Assembly (NCBI GenBank): GCA_021812825.1
Contig: JAKAMO010000029.1
Coordinates: 1 to 26,416 of the forward strand
Source: a bacterium
GTDB taxonomy: Bacteria > Elusimicrobiota > Elusimicrobia > Elusimicrobiales > UBA9959
DNA length: 26,416 nucleotides
Direction: 5' to 3'
The position numbers were made by a program, and so were the translations under genes. A model generated the notes under the pieces. That model was not told where the DNA came from. It saw only the letters and a program-made list of their open reading frames with translations, and did no database searches. How positions within the stretch are numbered: the first letter of the stretch is position 1; the number at the start of each line of letters is the position of its first letter. This document shows, piece after piece, positions 1-8,496 of this stretch.

Positions 1-1028
1 GGCTGATAAACCGCGTCCTGGACCCGCTGTTCAACTCGGTCTGGATGCCGCTGCTGAACTCCGCCCTCTCCGGCCTTCAGGACGGCGGCTTCCTGAAGCT
101 GCTGCTGCTGGGCTCCACGCCCAAGCCGATGGAATCCTTCGGGCTCCTGACCACCGGCCTCTACATCCCCTTCGTCACGGTGCTGCCCTATATAGTGGCT
201 TTCTACACCGCGCTCAGCCTGCTCGAGGACATCGGCTACCTGCCGCGCCTCGCGGTGCTGCTCGACAGCTCGATGCACCGCCTGGGCCTGCACGGCTACG
301 GCACCATCCCGCTGATGCTGGGCCTGGGCTGCAAGGTGCCGGCCATCCTGGCCGCGAGGGTGCTGGAGACCCCGCGCGAGCGCGTTATAGCCACGGCGCT
401 CACGCTGGCGCTGGCCCCCTGCATGCCGCAGACGGCGATGATACTCAGCCTGCTGGCCCCGTACAGCATCAAGTACACCGTGGCCGTGTTCGGTGCCGTC
501 GCGGCCGCGGGCATGCTCAGCTCCGCGCTGCTGAGCCGCATGCTCAAGGGAGAGACGCCCGAGCTGTTCCTGGAGATCCCCCCCTACCAGACCCCCTGCG
601 CCTCCATACTCGGCCGCAAGGTATATTTCCGCCTGAAGGACTTCCTGCTGGAGGCGGTACCGATGATAGTGGCCGGCGTGCTCGCCGTGAACCTGCTGGA
701 CATGAGCGGGGCGCTGGCGGGCATCTCCGCTTTCTTCAGGCCGGCGGTCACGGGCCTGCTGGGCCTGCCCCCGGAGACGGTCTCCGTCATGGTGCTGGGC
801 TTCCTGCGCAAGGACGTTTCCATAGCGATGCTGTCGCCTTTCGCGCTCTCCCCCGGGTCCATAGTGGTGGCCAGCGTCTTCCTGAGCCTGTACCTGCCCT
901 GCCTCGGCAGCTTCATGGTGACGCTGCGCGAGCTGGGCCCGCGGGACGCCGCCAAGGTCTTCGCGATGAACTTCGCCGCCGCGCTGCTCTTCGCGGCGCT
1001 TTTGAACCTCGCCGTAAAAATCATATGA
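1..1028 (+). CDS. feoB: Ferrous iron transport protein B (FeoB), C-terminal membrane part, truncated at the window edge
   Basis: The reading frame is open from base 3 with no start codon, so the N-terminal GTPase domain lies outside the window. The visible ~340 residues are the membrane permease part. The hallmark stretch, roughly residues 60-115 of the visible part, reads LPRLAVLLD, then GYGTIPLMLGLGCKVPAILA and ARVLETPRER. It matches the FeoB Gate motif with its conserved cysteine (GxGCxVPAI) followed by R-x-L-x4-RER. A second Gate-like half follows (VPMIVAGVLAVNLLDM, LGFLRKDVSIAML), and several hydrophobic segments are obvious. FeoB moves Fe2+ across the inner membrane. No FeoA is visible here; it may lie upstream. 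The gene ends with TGA 75 nt before the MFS gene. The family assignment is firm; only the truncated end is unknown. Confidence 0.85.
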   Translation, partial: LINRVLDPLFNSVWMPLLNSALSGLQDGGFLKLLLLGSTPKPMESFGLLTTGLYIPFVTVLPYIVAFYTALSLLEDIGYLPRLAVLLDSSMHRLGLHGYGTIPLMLGLGCKVPAILAARVLETPRERVIATALTLALAPCMPQTAMILSLLAPYSIKYTVAVFGAVAAAGMLSSALLSRMLKGETPELFLEIPPYQTPCASILGRKVYFRLKDFLLEAVPMIVAGVLAVNLLDMSGALAGISAFFRPAVTGLLGLPPETVSVMVLGFLRKDVSIAMLSPFALSPGSIVVASVFLSLYLPCLGSFMVTLRELGPRDAAKVFAMNFAAALLFAALLNLAVKII

Positions 1029-1103
1029 TTTATACGCGCGGGGGCCGGGTCCCCTCGTTAGCCTGAGCGACAGTCCGCGGCCGCGGAGGCGGCGACCACG
1101 ATT

Positions 1104-2300
1104 ATGAGCTTCTTTAAGGACATGAAGGACGGGCTGACCCGCAACGTGACCATGCTGGGCGTGGTCAGCGGGCTGACGGATATCTCCAGCGAGATGCTGT
1201 ACCCGATAGTGCCGGTCTTCCTCACCTCGGTGCTGGGCGCGCCGATGGAGATAGTGGGCTTCATAGAGGGCGTGGCGGAGGCCACGGCCAGCTTCTTCAA
1301 GATCCTGGGCGGCAAGCTCTCCGACCGCGCCGGCCGGCGCAAGCCTTTCGTGGTGGCGGGCTATTCCCTCTCCGCGCTCTCCAAGCCGGTGCTGGCCCTG
1401 GCGGCCAGCTGGCATTTCGTCCTGTTCTCCCGTTTCATCGACCGCGTAGGCAAGGGACTGCGCACTTCGGCCCGCGACGCCCTGATAGCCGGCTCGGTGG
1501 ACAAGGCGCACTGGGGCAAGGCCTTCGGCTTCCACCGCGCGATGGACACCCTCGGCGCGGCCATAGGCCCGCTCACGGCCCTGGCCATGATAGAGCTGAT
1601 GGGCCCTGCCAGCCCCGATTACCGGTTTATCTTCACGGCGGCCTTCGTGCCGGCTCTGCTCGGCGTCGGCGTGCTGGTCTGGCTGGTGAAGGAATACGCT
1701 GTACAGCGGCCGGCCGCCTCCGGGCAGTCCCCGGCTGCCGAGCCGATGGGCTCCGACTTCAAGACCTTCGTCGTGCTCTACGGCATCTTCGCCCTCGGCA
1801 ATTCCAGCGACGTGTTCCTGATCATGAAGGCCAAGGACATGGGCTTCACGCTGACGCACGTCATACTGGCCTACACCGGCTACAACCTGGTCTACGCGCT
1901 GCTGGCGTCCCCGGCGGGCTGGCTCTCCGACAAGCTGGGCAAGGTGAAGACCATGACCTTCGGCTTCGCCGTCTTCGCGGCGGTCTACGTCGGCTTCGCC
2001 GCCGCCCATAAGGCCTGGCTGATCTGGCCTCTGTTCGCCCTCTACGGCTTCTACGGCGCTTTCAACGAAGGGATCTCCAAGGCCGTGGTCTCGCATCTGA
2101 GCTCCTCCGCCAACAGGGCCTCCGCGATGGGCTATTTCCAGGGCGCGGTGGGCTTCCTGGCCTTCGCCGCCAGCGCTCTGGCCGGCCTGCTGTGGGACAA
2201 GGTCTCCCCCGCCGCGCCGTTCGTGCTCGGCGCGGGCTGCGCCCTTCTCTCCGCGGCGGCCCTTACCGTCTGGACCAGGAACCGGAAATTCTCATTCTGA
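1104..2300 (+). CDS. Major facilitator superfamily (MFS) transporter
   Basis: A 398-residue protein of the usual MFS length, with about 12 hydrophobic segments in two halves. The loop after the second helix (residues ~68-80) carries GGKLSDRAGRRKPFV, the classic MFS G-x3-D-R-x-G-R-R signature. The matching loop in the second half is GWLSDKLGKVKTM. The segment RFIDRVGKGLRTSARDALIA resembles a subgroup of uncharacterised MFS proteins with a conserved GxGxRTxxRDA motif. The substrate cannot be read from sequence. The ATG is chosen because it begins the conserved N-terminal cytosolic stretch; the only purine-rich tract (GGAGG at 1085-1089) is about 14 nt upstream, so initiation looks weak. The stop TGA shares one base with the start of the next gene (TGATG), so the two are probably cotranscribed and translationally coupled, which makes an amino-acid or thiol-related substrate possible but unproven. 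Confidence 0.85.
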   Translation: MSFFKDMKDGLTRNVTMLGVVSGLTDISSEMLYPIVPVFLTSVLGAPMEIVGFIEGVAEATASFFKILGGKLSDRAGRRKPFVVAGYSLSALSKPVLALAASWHFVLFSRFIDRVGKGLRTSARDALIAGSVDKAHWGKAFGFHRAMDTLGAAIGPLTALAMIELMGPASPDYRFIFTAAFVPALLGVGVLVWLVKEYAVQRPAASGQSPAAEPMGSDFKTFVVLYGIFALGNSSDVFLIMKAKDMGFTLTHVILAYTGYNLVYALLASPAGWLSDKLGKVKTMTFGFAVFAAVYVGFAAAHKAWLIWPLFALYGFYGAFNEGISKAVVSHLSSSANRASAMGYFQGAVGFLAFAASALAGLLWDKVSPAAPFVLGAGCALLSAAALTVWTRNRKFSF

Positions 2301-3580
2301 TGAAAAACCTCCTAAAGGAAGTTCTGTCTAACGAAGTCTACCCGGCGATGGGCTGCACAGAGCCGGTGGCCGTGGCCTTCGCGGCCGCCACCGCCGCGAA
2401 GCTGCTGAAGGGGAGGACCACCTCGGTGGTTATAAGGACGGACCCCGGCACCTACAAGAACGGCCTGGCCGTCGCCATACCCAATACCGGCGGCCGGAAG
2501 GGCAACCTGCTCGCCGCGGCCGTAGGCGCGGTGGTGCGCCGCCCGGAACTGGGCGCCGAGCTGTTCAAGGGCCTGCCCCGCGCCAGGCTAAAGGAAGCCG
2601 CCGCGCTAGCCGCCTCCGGGCGGGCGCGCATAGGCGTGGACCATTCCCGCGCAGGGCTCTACATCTCCGCCGAGGTGAGGTCCGGCTCCGACAGGGCCGT
2701 CTGCGTGCTGGAAGGCGGCCACCGCTCCGTCTCCAGCCTCACGCACAACGGCCGGGCCGTGATCAGGGGCTCGGCCGGCGGCAGGAAAAGGGTGCCGGCC
2801 TACAAGAAGCTGCTGCGCCGGGCCTCGCTGCGGGACCTCTTCAAAGCGGCGGAGACCGCCACCCCCGCCGAGCTGAAATACCTGAAGGCCGGGGTGGAGA
2901 TGAACCTCGCGGCCGCCGCCGAGGGCCTGAAGCTGCGCAAGGTGGGCTACTATGTCGACGACCTGATCCGCAGCGGCTACCTGAAGCGCGACATCCTTTC
3001 CAGCGCCAAGCTTACCTCCGCCGCCGCCACCGACGCCAGAATGGCTGGCGTGCCGGTGCCGGTCATGTCCAGCGGCGAATCCGGCAACCAGGGAGTGGTA
3101 GCGGTGCTGGTGCCGTGGCTGGTCGGCAAGGCTTTCAAGGTCCCGGAGCGCCGCATCCTGAAGAGCATAGCGCTCTCGCACCTGGTCAACTCCTACATCA
3201 AGGTCTTTACCGGAGAGCTGGCCCCTATCTGCGGCTGCGCGGTCGCGGCCGGCGTGGGCGCCGCCGTGGCGGTGGTCTGGCAGCGTTCCGGCCCGGACCG
3301 CCGCAAGGCCTCCCTGGCGGTCAACACCGTGATCAGCGACATAGGCGGCATGCTCTGCGACGGGGCTAAGAGCGGCTGCGCGCTCAAGGTGGCCTCTTCG
3401 GCGGACTCGGCCATACGCGCCGCGTGGATGGCGTGCAACGGCGAGGGCATAACCGAGGAGGAGGGCTTCGTCGGCAGGTCGGCCGAGGAGACGATCAGGA
3501 ACATCTCCCGCATCTCCAGCGCCGGCATGGCCAAGGTAGACGGCATAATACTCGAGATAATGTCGGCCAAGAAACCGTGA
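2300..3580 (+). CDS. L-cysteine desulfidase / L-serine dehydratase-like Fe-S enzyme (UPF0597/YhaM family)
   Basis: A 426-residue protein close to the ~430 of the YhaM/CyuA family. The signatures are GCTEPVAVAFAAA near residues 18-30 (C19), PICGCAVAAGVGAA near 310 (C311, C313) and GGMLCDGAKSGCALK near 350-362 (C353, C360). In this family conserved cysteines bind a [4Fe-4S] cluster used for alpha,beta-elimination, so the likely reaction is L-cysteine to pyruvate, ammonia and sulfide. L-serine as substrate is also possible. The start is the ATG overlapping the MFS stop codon; upstream in-frame codons lie inside the MFS gene and do not match the family. Its stop TGA overlaps the GTG of the next gene. 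The cytosolic location is inferred from the absence of a signal peptide. The family call is strong; the exact substrate is not. Confidence 0.85.
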   Translation: MKNLLKEVLSNEVYPAMGCTEPVAVAFAAATAAKLLKGRTTSVVIRTDPGTYKNGLAVAIPNTGGRKGNLLAAAVGAVVRRPELGAELFKGLPRARLKEAAALAASGRARIGVDHSRAGLYISAEVRSGSDRAVCVLEGGHRSVSSLTHNGRAVIRGSAGGRKRVPAYKKLLRRASLRDLFKAAETATPAELKYLKAGVEMNLAAAAEGLKLRKVGYYVDDLIRSGYLKRDILSSAKLTSAAATDARMAGVPVPVMSSGESGNQGVVAVLVPWLVGKAFKVPERRILKSIALSHLVNSYIKVFTGELAPICGCAVAAGVGAAVAVVWQRSGPDRRKASLAVNTVISDIGGMLCDGAKSGCALKVASSADSAIRAAWMACNGEGITEEEGFVGRSAEETIRNISRISSAGMAKVDGIILEIMSAKKP

Positions 3581-4329
3581 CGGTCTACGCGCTGATACTT
3601 TCCGACCCGGCGGCGGAGCCCCTGGCCCCGCTGGCCTTCCTCTCATCGCAGGAGGGCCTTTCCCCGGAGGACGCCCGCTCCTTCCTGAGGAAGAACCCGG
3701 GCTTCCTGGCGAGGAACGCTCCCCTCGAGCGGGCCCGCGGTCTTTCCGCGGCGGCCGCCGCGGCCGGCTTCCCGGCGCTCCTGGTTCCGGAAACGGAACT
3801 ACCGGCCCTCCCCCCGACGCTGCAGACCGAAAAGATATCTCCGGCAGGGGCGGGAATACAGGCCTCCGGGGCCGCGTTCTCGGTCTTCATCCCTTTCGAC
3901 AGCATCACCGTCCTCTCCGCGGCCGCCTACGACGCCGAATACCTGCCGGACACCCTGCAGGCGCTCAAGCAGGGACTGGCCGCGAAGCTCGCCTCCATGG
4001 CCGGCGCGCCGCCTCCCTCCGCACGTAACCGCGTCAGGGAGACCTTCTTCCGCGCGGACGTAGTGAGCGGGGAAGGACCGCTGCGGCTGCTGCTGCGCCC
4101 CGAGGCGCTGGATTTCTCGGCATTCGCCGGGAAGCCGGCCCCGTCGAGCCTTCAGAACTTCCGGGCGCTCCTGCAGCAGCTCTCCGCCCAGGCCTTTCGC
4201 GCCAGGAAGAACGCCTTCCTGGCCGCCTTCCTCGCAGGCCGGCCGCTGGCGGCGCTGAAGACCGCCTCTCCGGAGGCCGCCGACACCGAACTCTCCCGGC
4301 TGCTGCTGCTGTCGCTAGGCGGCGTTTAA
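3577..4329 (+). CDS. Hypothetical protein, third gene of the MFS-desulfidase operon
   Basis: About 250 residues starting at a GTG that overlaps the preceding TGA (GTGA). The open frame extends further upstream only inside the desulfidase gene, so this coupled GTG is the sensible start. I do not recognise a named family. The first ~75 residues (YALILSDPAAEPLAPLAFLS, then EDARSFLRKNPGFLARNAPL and AAAAGFPALLVPE) have the layout of a small alpha/beta module: a strand, a helix, a 'P-x-x-L' helix and a short final strand. The rest is alanine- and leucine-rich with a probable amphipathic C-terminal half and no clear membrane segment or signal peptide. The base composition matches its neighbours. It is clearly a gene by overlap, position and length; its function is unknown. 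Confidence 0.6.
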   Translation: MTVYALILSDPAAEPLAPLAFLSSQEGLSPEDARSFLRKNPGFLARNAPLERARGLSAAAAAAGFPALLVPETELPALPPTLQTEKISPAGAGIQASGAAFSVFIPFDSITVLSAAAYDAEYLPDTLQALKQGLAAKLASMAGAPPPSARNRVRETFFRADVVSGEGPLRLLLRPEALDFSAFAGKPAPSSLQNFRALLQQLSAQAFRARKNAFLAAFLAGRPLAALKTASPEAADTELSRLLLLSLGGV

Positions 4330-4354
4330 TCCGGTCCCGCATATCCGCTATAAT
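4325..4354 (+). promoter_or_regulatory. Sigma-70-type promoter of the GH57/DUF3536 gene, leaderless arrangement
   Basis: A perfect TATAAT at 4349-4354 sits 7 nt before the ATG at 4362, with TTTAAT at 4325-4330 and an 18-nt spacer as a weak -35. Transcription would start at or next to the A of the ATG. There is no Shine-Dalgarno sequence before this ATG. The -35 overlaps the stop codon of the upstream gene. Confidence 0.6.
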
Positions 4355-4361
4355 CTGACTT

Positions 4362-6812
4362 ATGGACAAGCATCCGCACGGGCACCGCAAGTATTTCGCC
4401 CTCCACGCCCATTTCTACCAGCCTCCGCGCGAGAACCCCTGGACCGGGGTGATAGACCCGCAGCCTTCGGCCTGGCCGCACCGCGACTGGAACTCCCGCA
4501 TCGCCAGGGAATGCTATATCCCCAACGCCTTCGCGCGCATCAGCGATTCCCAGGGCAGGGCTTTGGAGCTGGCCAATAACTACCTGTACTACAACTTCAA
4601 CTTCGGTCCCACCCTGTTCTCCTGGCTGCAGGAGCATCATCCCTTCTGCTGCGAGCGGATAATCCAGGCGGCCAGGGAATCCAGGGAGAAGACCGGTCAT
4701 TCCAACGCCATCGCCCAGGCCTACAACCATATGATCATGCCGCTGGCACCTTTCCAGGACCAGCTGACCCAGGCGCTCTGGGGGATAAAGGATTTCGAGA
4801 AGCGCTACGGCTTCAAGCCTGAGGCGATGTGGCTGCCGGAGACCGCCGCCTCCGACGATACTCTCCGCCTGCTGGTGGACCTGGGCATGAAGTACGTCAT
4901 CCTGTCCCCCTACCAGGCCGAGCGCGTGAAAGCGCACGGGGCCCACCAGTGGACCGACGTCTCCAACGGGGATTTCGACGTGACTAAACCCTACGTCTGG
5001 CACGACACGCTGCCGGACGGCGCCAGGCGGCGCGGCCGCAGCCTGGCGGTCTTCTTCTACGACGGTCCGCTCTCCAAGGCGGCCGCCTTCGAAGGCCTCA
5101 CCGCGGACTCCTCGGTCTTCGCCGACAGGGTGGACGCCTGCTTCAAGCCCCGCCACTCCGGCCCGCAGCTCGTCAGCATGGCCGTGGACGGCGAGACCTT
5201 CGGCCACCACCACAAGTTCTCCGACATGACCCTCGCGCACGCCTTCCGGCACGAGCTGAAGAAGCGCGGCATCGAGACGGTGAATTTCGGGACCTATCTG
5301 GAAATGCACCCCCCCACGGACGAGGTCAGGATAAAGCCCGGACCCGACGGGGAAGGGACGGCCTGGAGCTGCGCGCACGGCGTGAGACGCTGGAAAGGCG
5401 GCTGCGACTGCGGTTCCGAGGGCCGCTCCACCGCGTGGCGCCTGCCGTTCAGGGCCGCGCTGACCAGCCTGCGCGAGGCGGCCGCCGCCGTTTACGCCTC
5501 CGAGGCCGCCAAGTTCTTCCGCGCGCCGTGGGAAGCCCGCAACGACTACGCGGAGCTGCTGCTGGACCGCTCGCCGGAGGCGGCGGACCGGTTCTTCGAG
5601 GCCCACGCCTCCCGCAAGCTCTCCCGCGGGGACAGGGCGCGGGCCCTCGAGCTGCTGGAGATGCAGAAGCACGCGATGTTCATGTTCACCAGCTGCGGCT
5701 GGTTCTTCGCCGACGTATCGCGCATCGAGGCGGTGCAGAACCTGCGCTACGCCGCCCGCGTGGCGGAGACCATGCGGGACCTCGGCTTCGAGAACGCGGA
5801 CAAGGCCTTTCTGACGCTGCTGGAGATGTCGCACTCCTCCTACCCGGAGGCCGGCAGCGCCCTCAAGCTCTACACGCAGGTCCTGGCCGGCAGCCAGATG
5901 GCCCGGCAGAAGGCCGCCGCGCTGATAGTGGCCGACGCCCTGCTCGAGGACGGCCCCCCCTGCGGCCAGGTGCCGGTCAGAGTGGAGCAGCGCGCCGTGG
6001 ACGGCAAGGGCGCATGCCTGCGCGGCACGGTAACGGTGCCGGGACCGGCGGGAGAATCGCCGCTGGCCTTCTGCTACCTGAGACGGGACCTTGAGTTCCC
6101 CGCGATGTACTTCGCCCAGCCTTCATCCGCCAAGCGGCTGACCGAGCTGTTCGCCTCCGGAGAGCCGGCCGCGATCCAGGACGCGCTCGAGAAAGAGCCC
6201 GGGCTTACCAGGGTCGCCTTCGAGGATTTCTCCTGGGACGAAAGGACGCTTTACGCCGGCATGCTGGCCGAAGCGGCCAAGCACCGCCACGCCGGCGCGA
6301 TCTTCCGCATACTCGAGGACCACCTCTATCTGCTGGACAGGGTTCCCGGCAAGGCCTCCTCCTCCTGGGCGCCGCTGCGCTCCCAGGCGGCCTCCTACGC
6401 CAGGCAGGCGGCGGAAATACTCTTCTCCCGGGCCCTTCATTCCGACGATCCGGGCGGGATAGAGAGGTTCTCTGATTTCGCCTCGCGCATAAAGGCCTCC
6501 GGGCTGGAATACACTTTCGAGCCGCCCCCGGAAGAGGCGGCCGCGCTGGCCGCCCGCGCCGGGGAGAACGCCCGCAGGGAACCCTCCGAGGAAAGCCTGC
6601 GCCAGCTCCTTCTGCTGCTGAAAGCGGCGCGCAGCCTGGCTTCTACCGACCTGATCTTCCACCTGCAGAACTACCTCTCGGCGCTGTTCGAGACCGCGCT
6701 GGCCGGAGGATCGCCGCAGGACGCGCAGCCGCTGGTGAAGGAGCTTTACTCCCTCTCCGGCATGCTGATAGAGCGCTTCGACAGCCGCCTGGAGCAGCCC
6801 GCGGCGAAATAA
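4362..6812 (+). CDS. Glycoside hydrolase family 57 protein with DUF3536 C-terminal region
   Basis: An 816-residue cytosolic protein with no signal peptide. The N-terminal ~300 residues are a GH57 deacetylase-like barrel. FALHAHFYQPPRENPW (residues 12-27) is conserved strand 1. EAMWLPETAAS carries the expected catalytic nucleophile E160. MAVDGETFGHHHKF carries the expected acid/base D276 and the HHH cluster seen in this subgroup. The remaining ~500 residues match the DUF3536 layout and are mainly helical. GH57 enzymes act on alpha-glucans (amylase, branching, 4-alpha-glucanotransferase); the exact activity of DUF3536 members is not settled, so alpha-glucan processing is the safe call. It is probably a single-gene transcript from its own promoter and ends at a strong bidirectional terminator facing the branching-enzyme operon. 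Confidence 0.9.
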   Translation: MDKHPHGHRKYFALHAHFYQPPRENPWTGVIDPQPSAWPHRDWNSRIARECYIPNAFARISDSQGRALELANNYLYYNFNFGPTLFSWLQEHHPFCCERIIQAARESREKTGHSNAIAQAYNHMIMPLAPFQDQLTQALWGIKDFEKRYGFKPEAMWLPETAASDDTLRLLVDLGMKYVILSPYQAERVKAHGAHQWTDVSNGDFDVTKPYVWHDTLPDGARRRGRSLAVFFYDGPLSKAAAFEGLTADSSVFADRVDACFKPRHSGPQLVSMAVDGETFGHHHKFSDMTLAHAFRHELKKRGIETVNFGTYLEMHPPTDEVRIKPGPDGEGTAWSCAHGVRRWKGGCDCGSEGRSTAWRLPFRAALTSLREAAAAVYASEAAKFFRAPWEARNDYAELLLDRSPEAADRFFEAHASRKLSRGDRARALELLEMQKHAMFMFTSCGWFFADVSRIEAVQNLRYAARVAETMRDLGFENADKAFLTLLEMSHSSYPEAGSALKLYTQVLAGSQMARQKAAALIVADALLEDGPPCGQVPVRVEQRAVDGKGACLRGTVTVPGPAGESPLAFCYLRRDLEFPAMYFAQPSSAKRLTELFASGEPAAIQDALEKEPGLTRVAFEDFSWDERTLYAGMLAEAAKHRHAGAIFRILEDHLYLLDRVPGKASSSWAPLRSQAASYARQAAEILFSRALHSDDPGGIERFSDFASRIKASGLEYTFEPPPEEAAALAARAGENARREPSEESLRQLLLLLKAARSLASTDLIFHLQNYLSALFETALAGGSPQDAQPLVKELYSLSGMLIERFDSRLEQPAAK

Positions 6813-6827
6813 CCGCGCGGAAGGCAC

Positions 6828-6858
6828 AAAAAAAGCCCGGGAAGTCCCCGGGCTTTTT
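6828..6858. terminator. Bidirectional rho-independent terminator between the convergent GH57 genes
   Basis: The stem GCCCGGG (6835-6841) pairs with CCCGGGC (6847-6853) around a 5-nt loop. A seven-A tract precedes it and a five-T tract follows, so it can terminate the + gene ending at 6812 and the - gene ending at 6877. Confidence 0.9.
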
Positions 6859-6876
6859 CATCGGCAGCTTAAAGGT

Positions 6877-8496
6877 TCAGCCCTTCGCGGCCTTTTCCAT
6901 CTCCTTCGTAGAGAAGACCCGGTAGCTCATCTCCGGGAAGATGTTGTCCTTCCACTCGAGCTCCTTCAGCCAGCCCTCCTCGAGGCGGTTCCCCATGATC
7001 TGCTCGTACAGCCCGTTGAAGCGGTGCGTGTGCGAAACGAAGCGCTTGGTGGAATAGCTCTTGGCGGTACCGACGGTCATCAGGAAGGCCCAGTCAGAGG
7101 ACATACCCAGCACCAGCTCGCGTCCGCACTGGTTCAGCGCGCGCTTCAGCGTGCCGGCGGCCCGCGGGAACTTGTTGGCCAGCTCCACCATGCGCTCTGC
7201 CTGCTTGTGCAGGTGGCGGTACATCCAGTCGTTGGTGCCGTTGAGCCACACCTCGTTGTAGCCCTTGTCCCCCCAGGTGGACATGGACGGCTGCACCACC
7301 TGGTTGTCGGGGTGCATCGACAGGTACTCGCTCGGCGTGACCATCTTTATCGTCTTCTGGTCGTAATGCACCTTCTTGAAGAGGAACTCCAGGAAGTCCG
7401 TGCCCTCGTACCACCAGTGGCCGTAGAGCTCCGCGTCGTACATGGAGACCACTATGGGTTTCTTCCCGAGGAAACCCTCCAGGTGCTCTATCTGCCGCTC
7501 GCGGTTGAACATGAAGTTGCCGGCGTGGGAGGCCGCGACGTCGCGGGCCTCGTGCGGGTTGTAAGGGGCCTTCTGGTCCAGCGGCACGCGCCCGGTTATC
7601 TTGTGGTACTTGAGACCGATGTTGCGGCGAACGCCGTCCTGGTGCAGGTAGGGCTTGATATAGTCATATTCCAGGTCGTAGCCCAGGTCGCGGTAGAACT
7701 CGCGGTAGCGGTGATCTCCGGGATAGCCGGTCTCGGCGCTCCAGACCTGTTGCGCGCTCTCCATGTCGCGGCCGAAAGCGGCCACGCCCGACGGGCAGTA
7801 GACCGGCGCGTACACGCCGTAGCGCGGGCGCGGACTGCCGTAGATGATGCCGTGCGTCTCGAGGAAGAAGTAGCGGATGCCCTGGGACCGCAGGAATACG
7901 TCGTCGCCGGGGTTGTAGGCGCACTCGGCCAGCCAGATGCCGCGCGGCCCGCGGCCGAAATGCTTCCTGTAGTCGTCGGCGGCCAGCTTGACCTGCGCGT
8001 GCACCACCTCTTTCCTCAGCGCCAGCGGCAGAAAGCCGTGCGTGGCGCCGCAGGTGATGATCTCGAGCTTGCCCATGTCCTGGAACTTTTTGAACCCGTC
8101 CAGGATGCGGCCGTGGTAGTAGTCCTCGTAGAGCTCGCGGATGCGCCTGAACTTGGCCTCGTACATCCTGGCCGCGTCCTGGTAAGGGGTGTTGCGGGTG
8201 CGTACCGCTTCCTTCTCGGCCAGCTCCAGGCGCAGGTTGTAGTACCGGCGGAAGCGCTCGCGCAGCAGCTCGTCCGCCATCATGTTGCACAACGGCGGGG
8301 TCAGCGACATCGTGACGCGGAAGTCCGTGCCCTCCGCCGTCAGCCGCTCGTAGATATCGAGCAGCGGCAGATAGGTCTCGCACATCGCCTCGAAGAACCA
8401 GTCCTCCTCGAGGAAGTCGTCGTACTCTGGATGGCGGATGAACGGAAGATGCGCGTGAAGAACTAAAGCGAGGTAGCCTTTTTCGTTATTTGCCAT
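6877..8496 (-). CDS. GH57 1,4-alpha-glucan branching enzyme-like protein
   Basis: A 539-residue protein. GYLALVLHAHLPFIRHPEYD at residues 7-26 is the first conserved GH57 region. WLAECAYNPGDD carries the predicted nucleophile E191. SMYDAELYGHWWYEG carries the predicted acid D354, followed by the tryptophan pair typical of GH57 branching enzymes of the Thermococcus TK1436 type. The C-terminal helical part (WGDKGYNEVWLNGTNDWMYR onwards) matches the DUF1957-type domain of these enzymes. The predicted role is introducing alpha-1,6 branches into glycogen-like glucan in the cytosol. The ATG lies inside the end of the DUF4912 gene (11-nt overlap), so the two are translated as a coupled pair. All core catalytic residues are present. 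Confidence 0.9.
   Translation of the reverse strand: MANNEKGYLALVLHAHLPFIRHPEYDDFLEEDWFFEAMCETYLPLLDIYERLTAEGTDFRVTMSLTPPLCNMMADELLRERFRRYYNLRLELAEKEAVRTRNTPYQDAARMYEAKFRRIRELYEDYYHGRILDGFKKFQDMGKLEIITCGATHGFLPLALRKEVVHAQVKLAADDYRKHFGRGPRGIWLAECAYNPGDDVFLRSQGIRYFFLETHGIIYGSPRPRYGVYAPVYCPSGVAAFGRDMESAQQVWSAETGYPGDHRYREFYRDLGYDLEYDYIKPYLHQDGVRRNIGLKYHKITGRVPLDQKAPYNPHEARDVAASHAGNFMFNRERQIEHLEGFLGKKPIVVSMYDAELYGHWWYEGTDFLEFLFKKVHYDQKTIKMVTPSEYLSMHPDNQVVQPSMSTWGDKGYNEVWLNGTNDWMYRHLHKQAERMVELANKFPRAAGTLKRALNQCGRELVLGMSSDWAFLMTVGTAKSYSTKRFVSHTHRFNGLYEQIMGNRLEEGWLKELEWKDNIFPEMSYRVFSTKEMEKAAKG

Noticed and set aside
1029..1103. GGGG/CCCC hairpin after feoB as a terminator
   Set aside because: The stem is only about four base pairs and there is no T-run, so read-through into the MFS gene is equally likely.
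4326..5834. Long antisense open frame (about 500 codons) opposite the GH57/DUF3536 gene
   Set aside because: It mirrors a well-supported GH57 gene in another frame; its product is low-complexity and Gly/Arg/Val-rich with no motif. High GC makes such shadow frames common here (also at 7024-8466, 9376-10809, 14423-16390 and 24110-26014).
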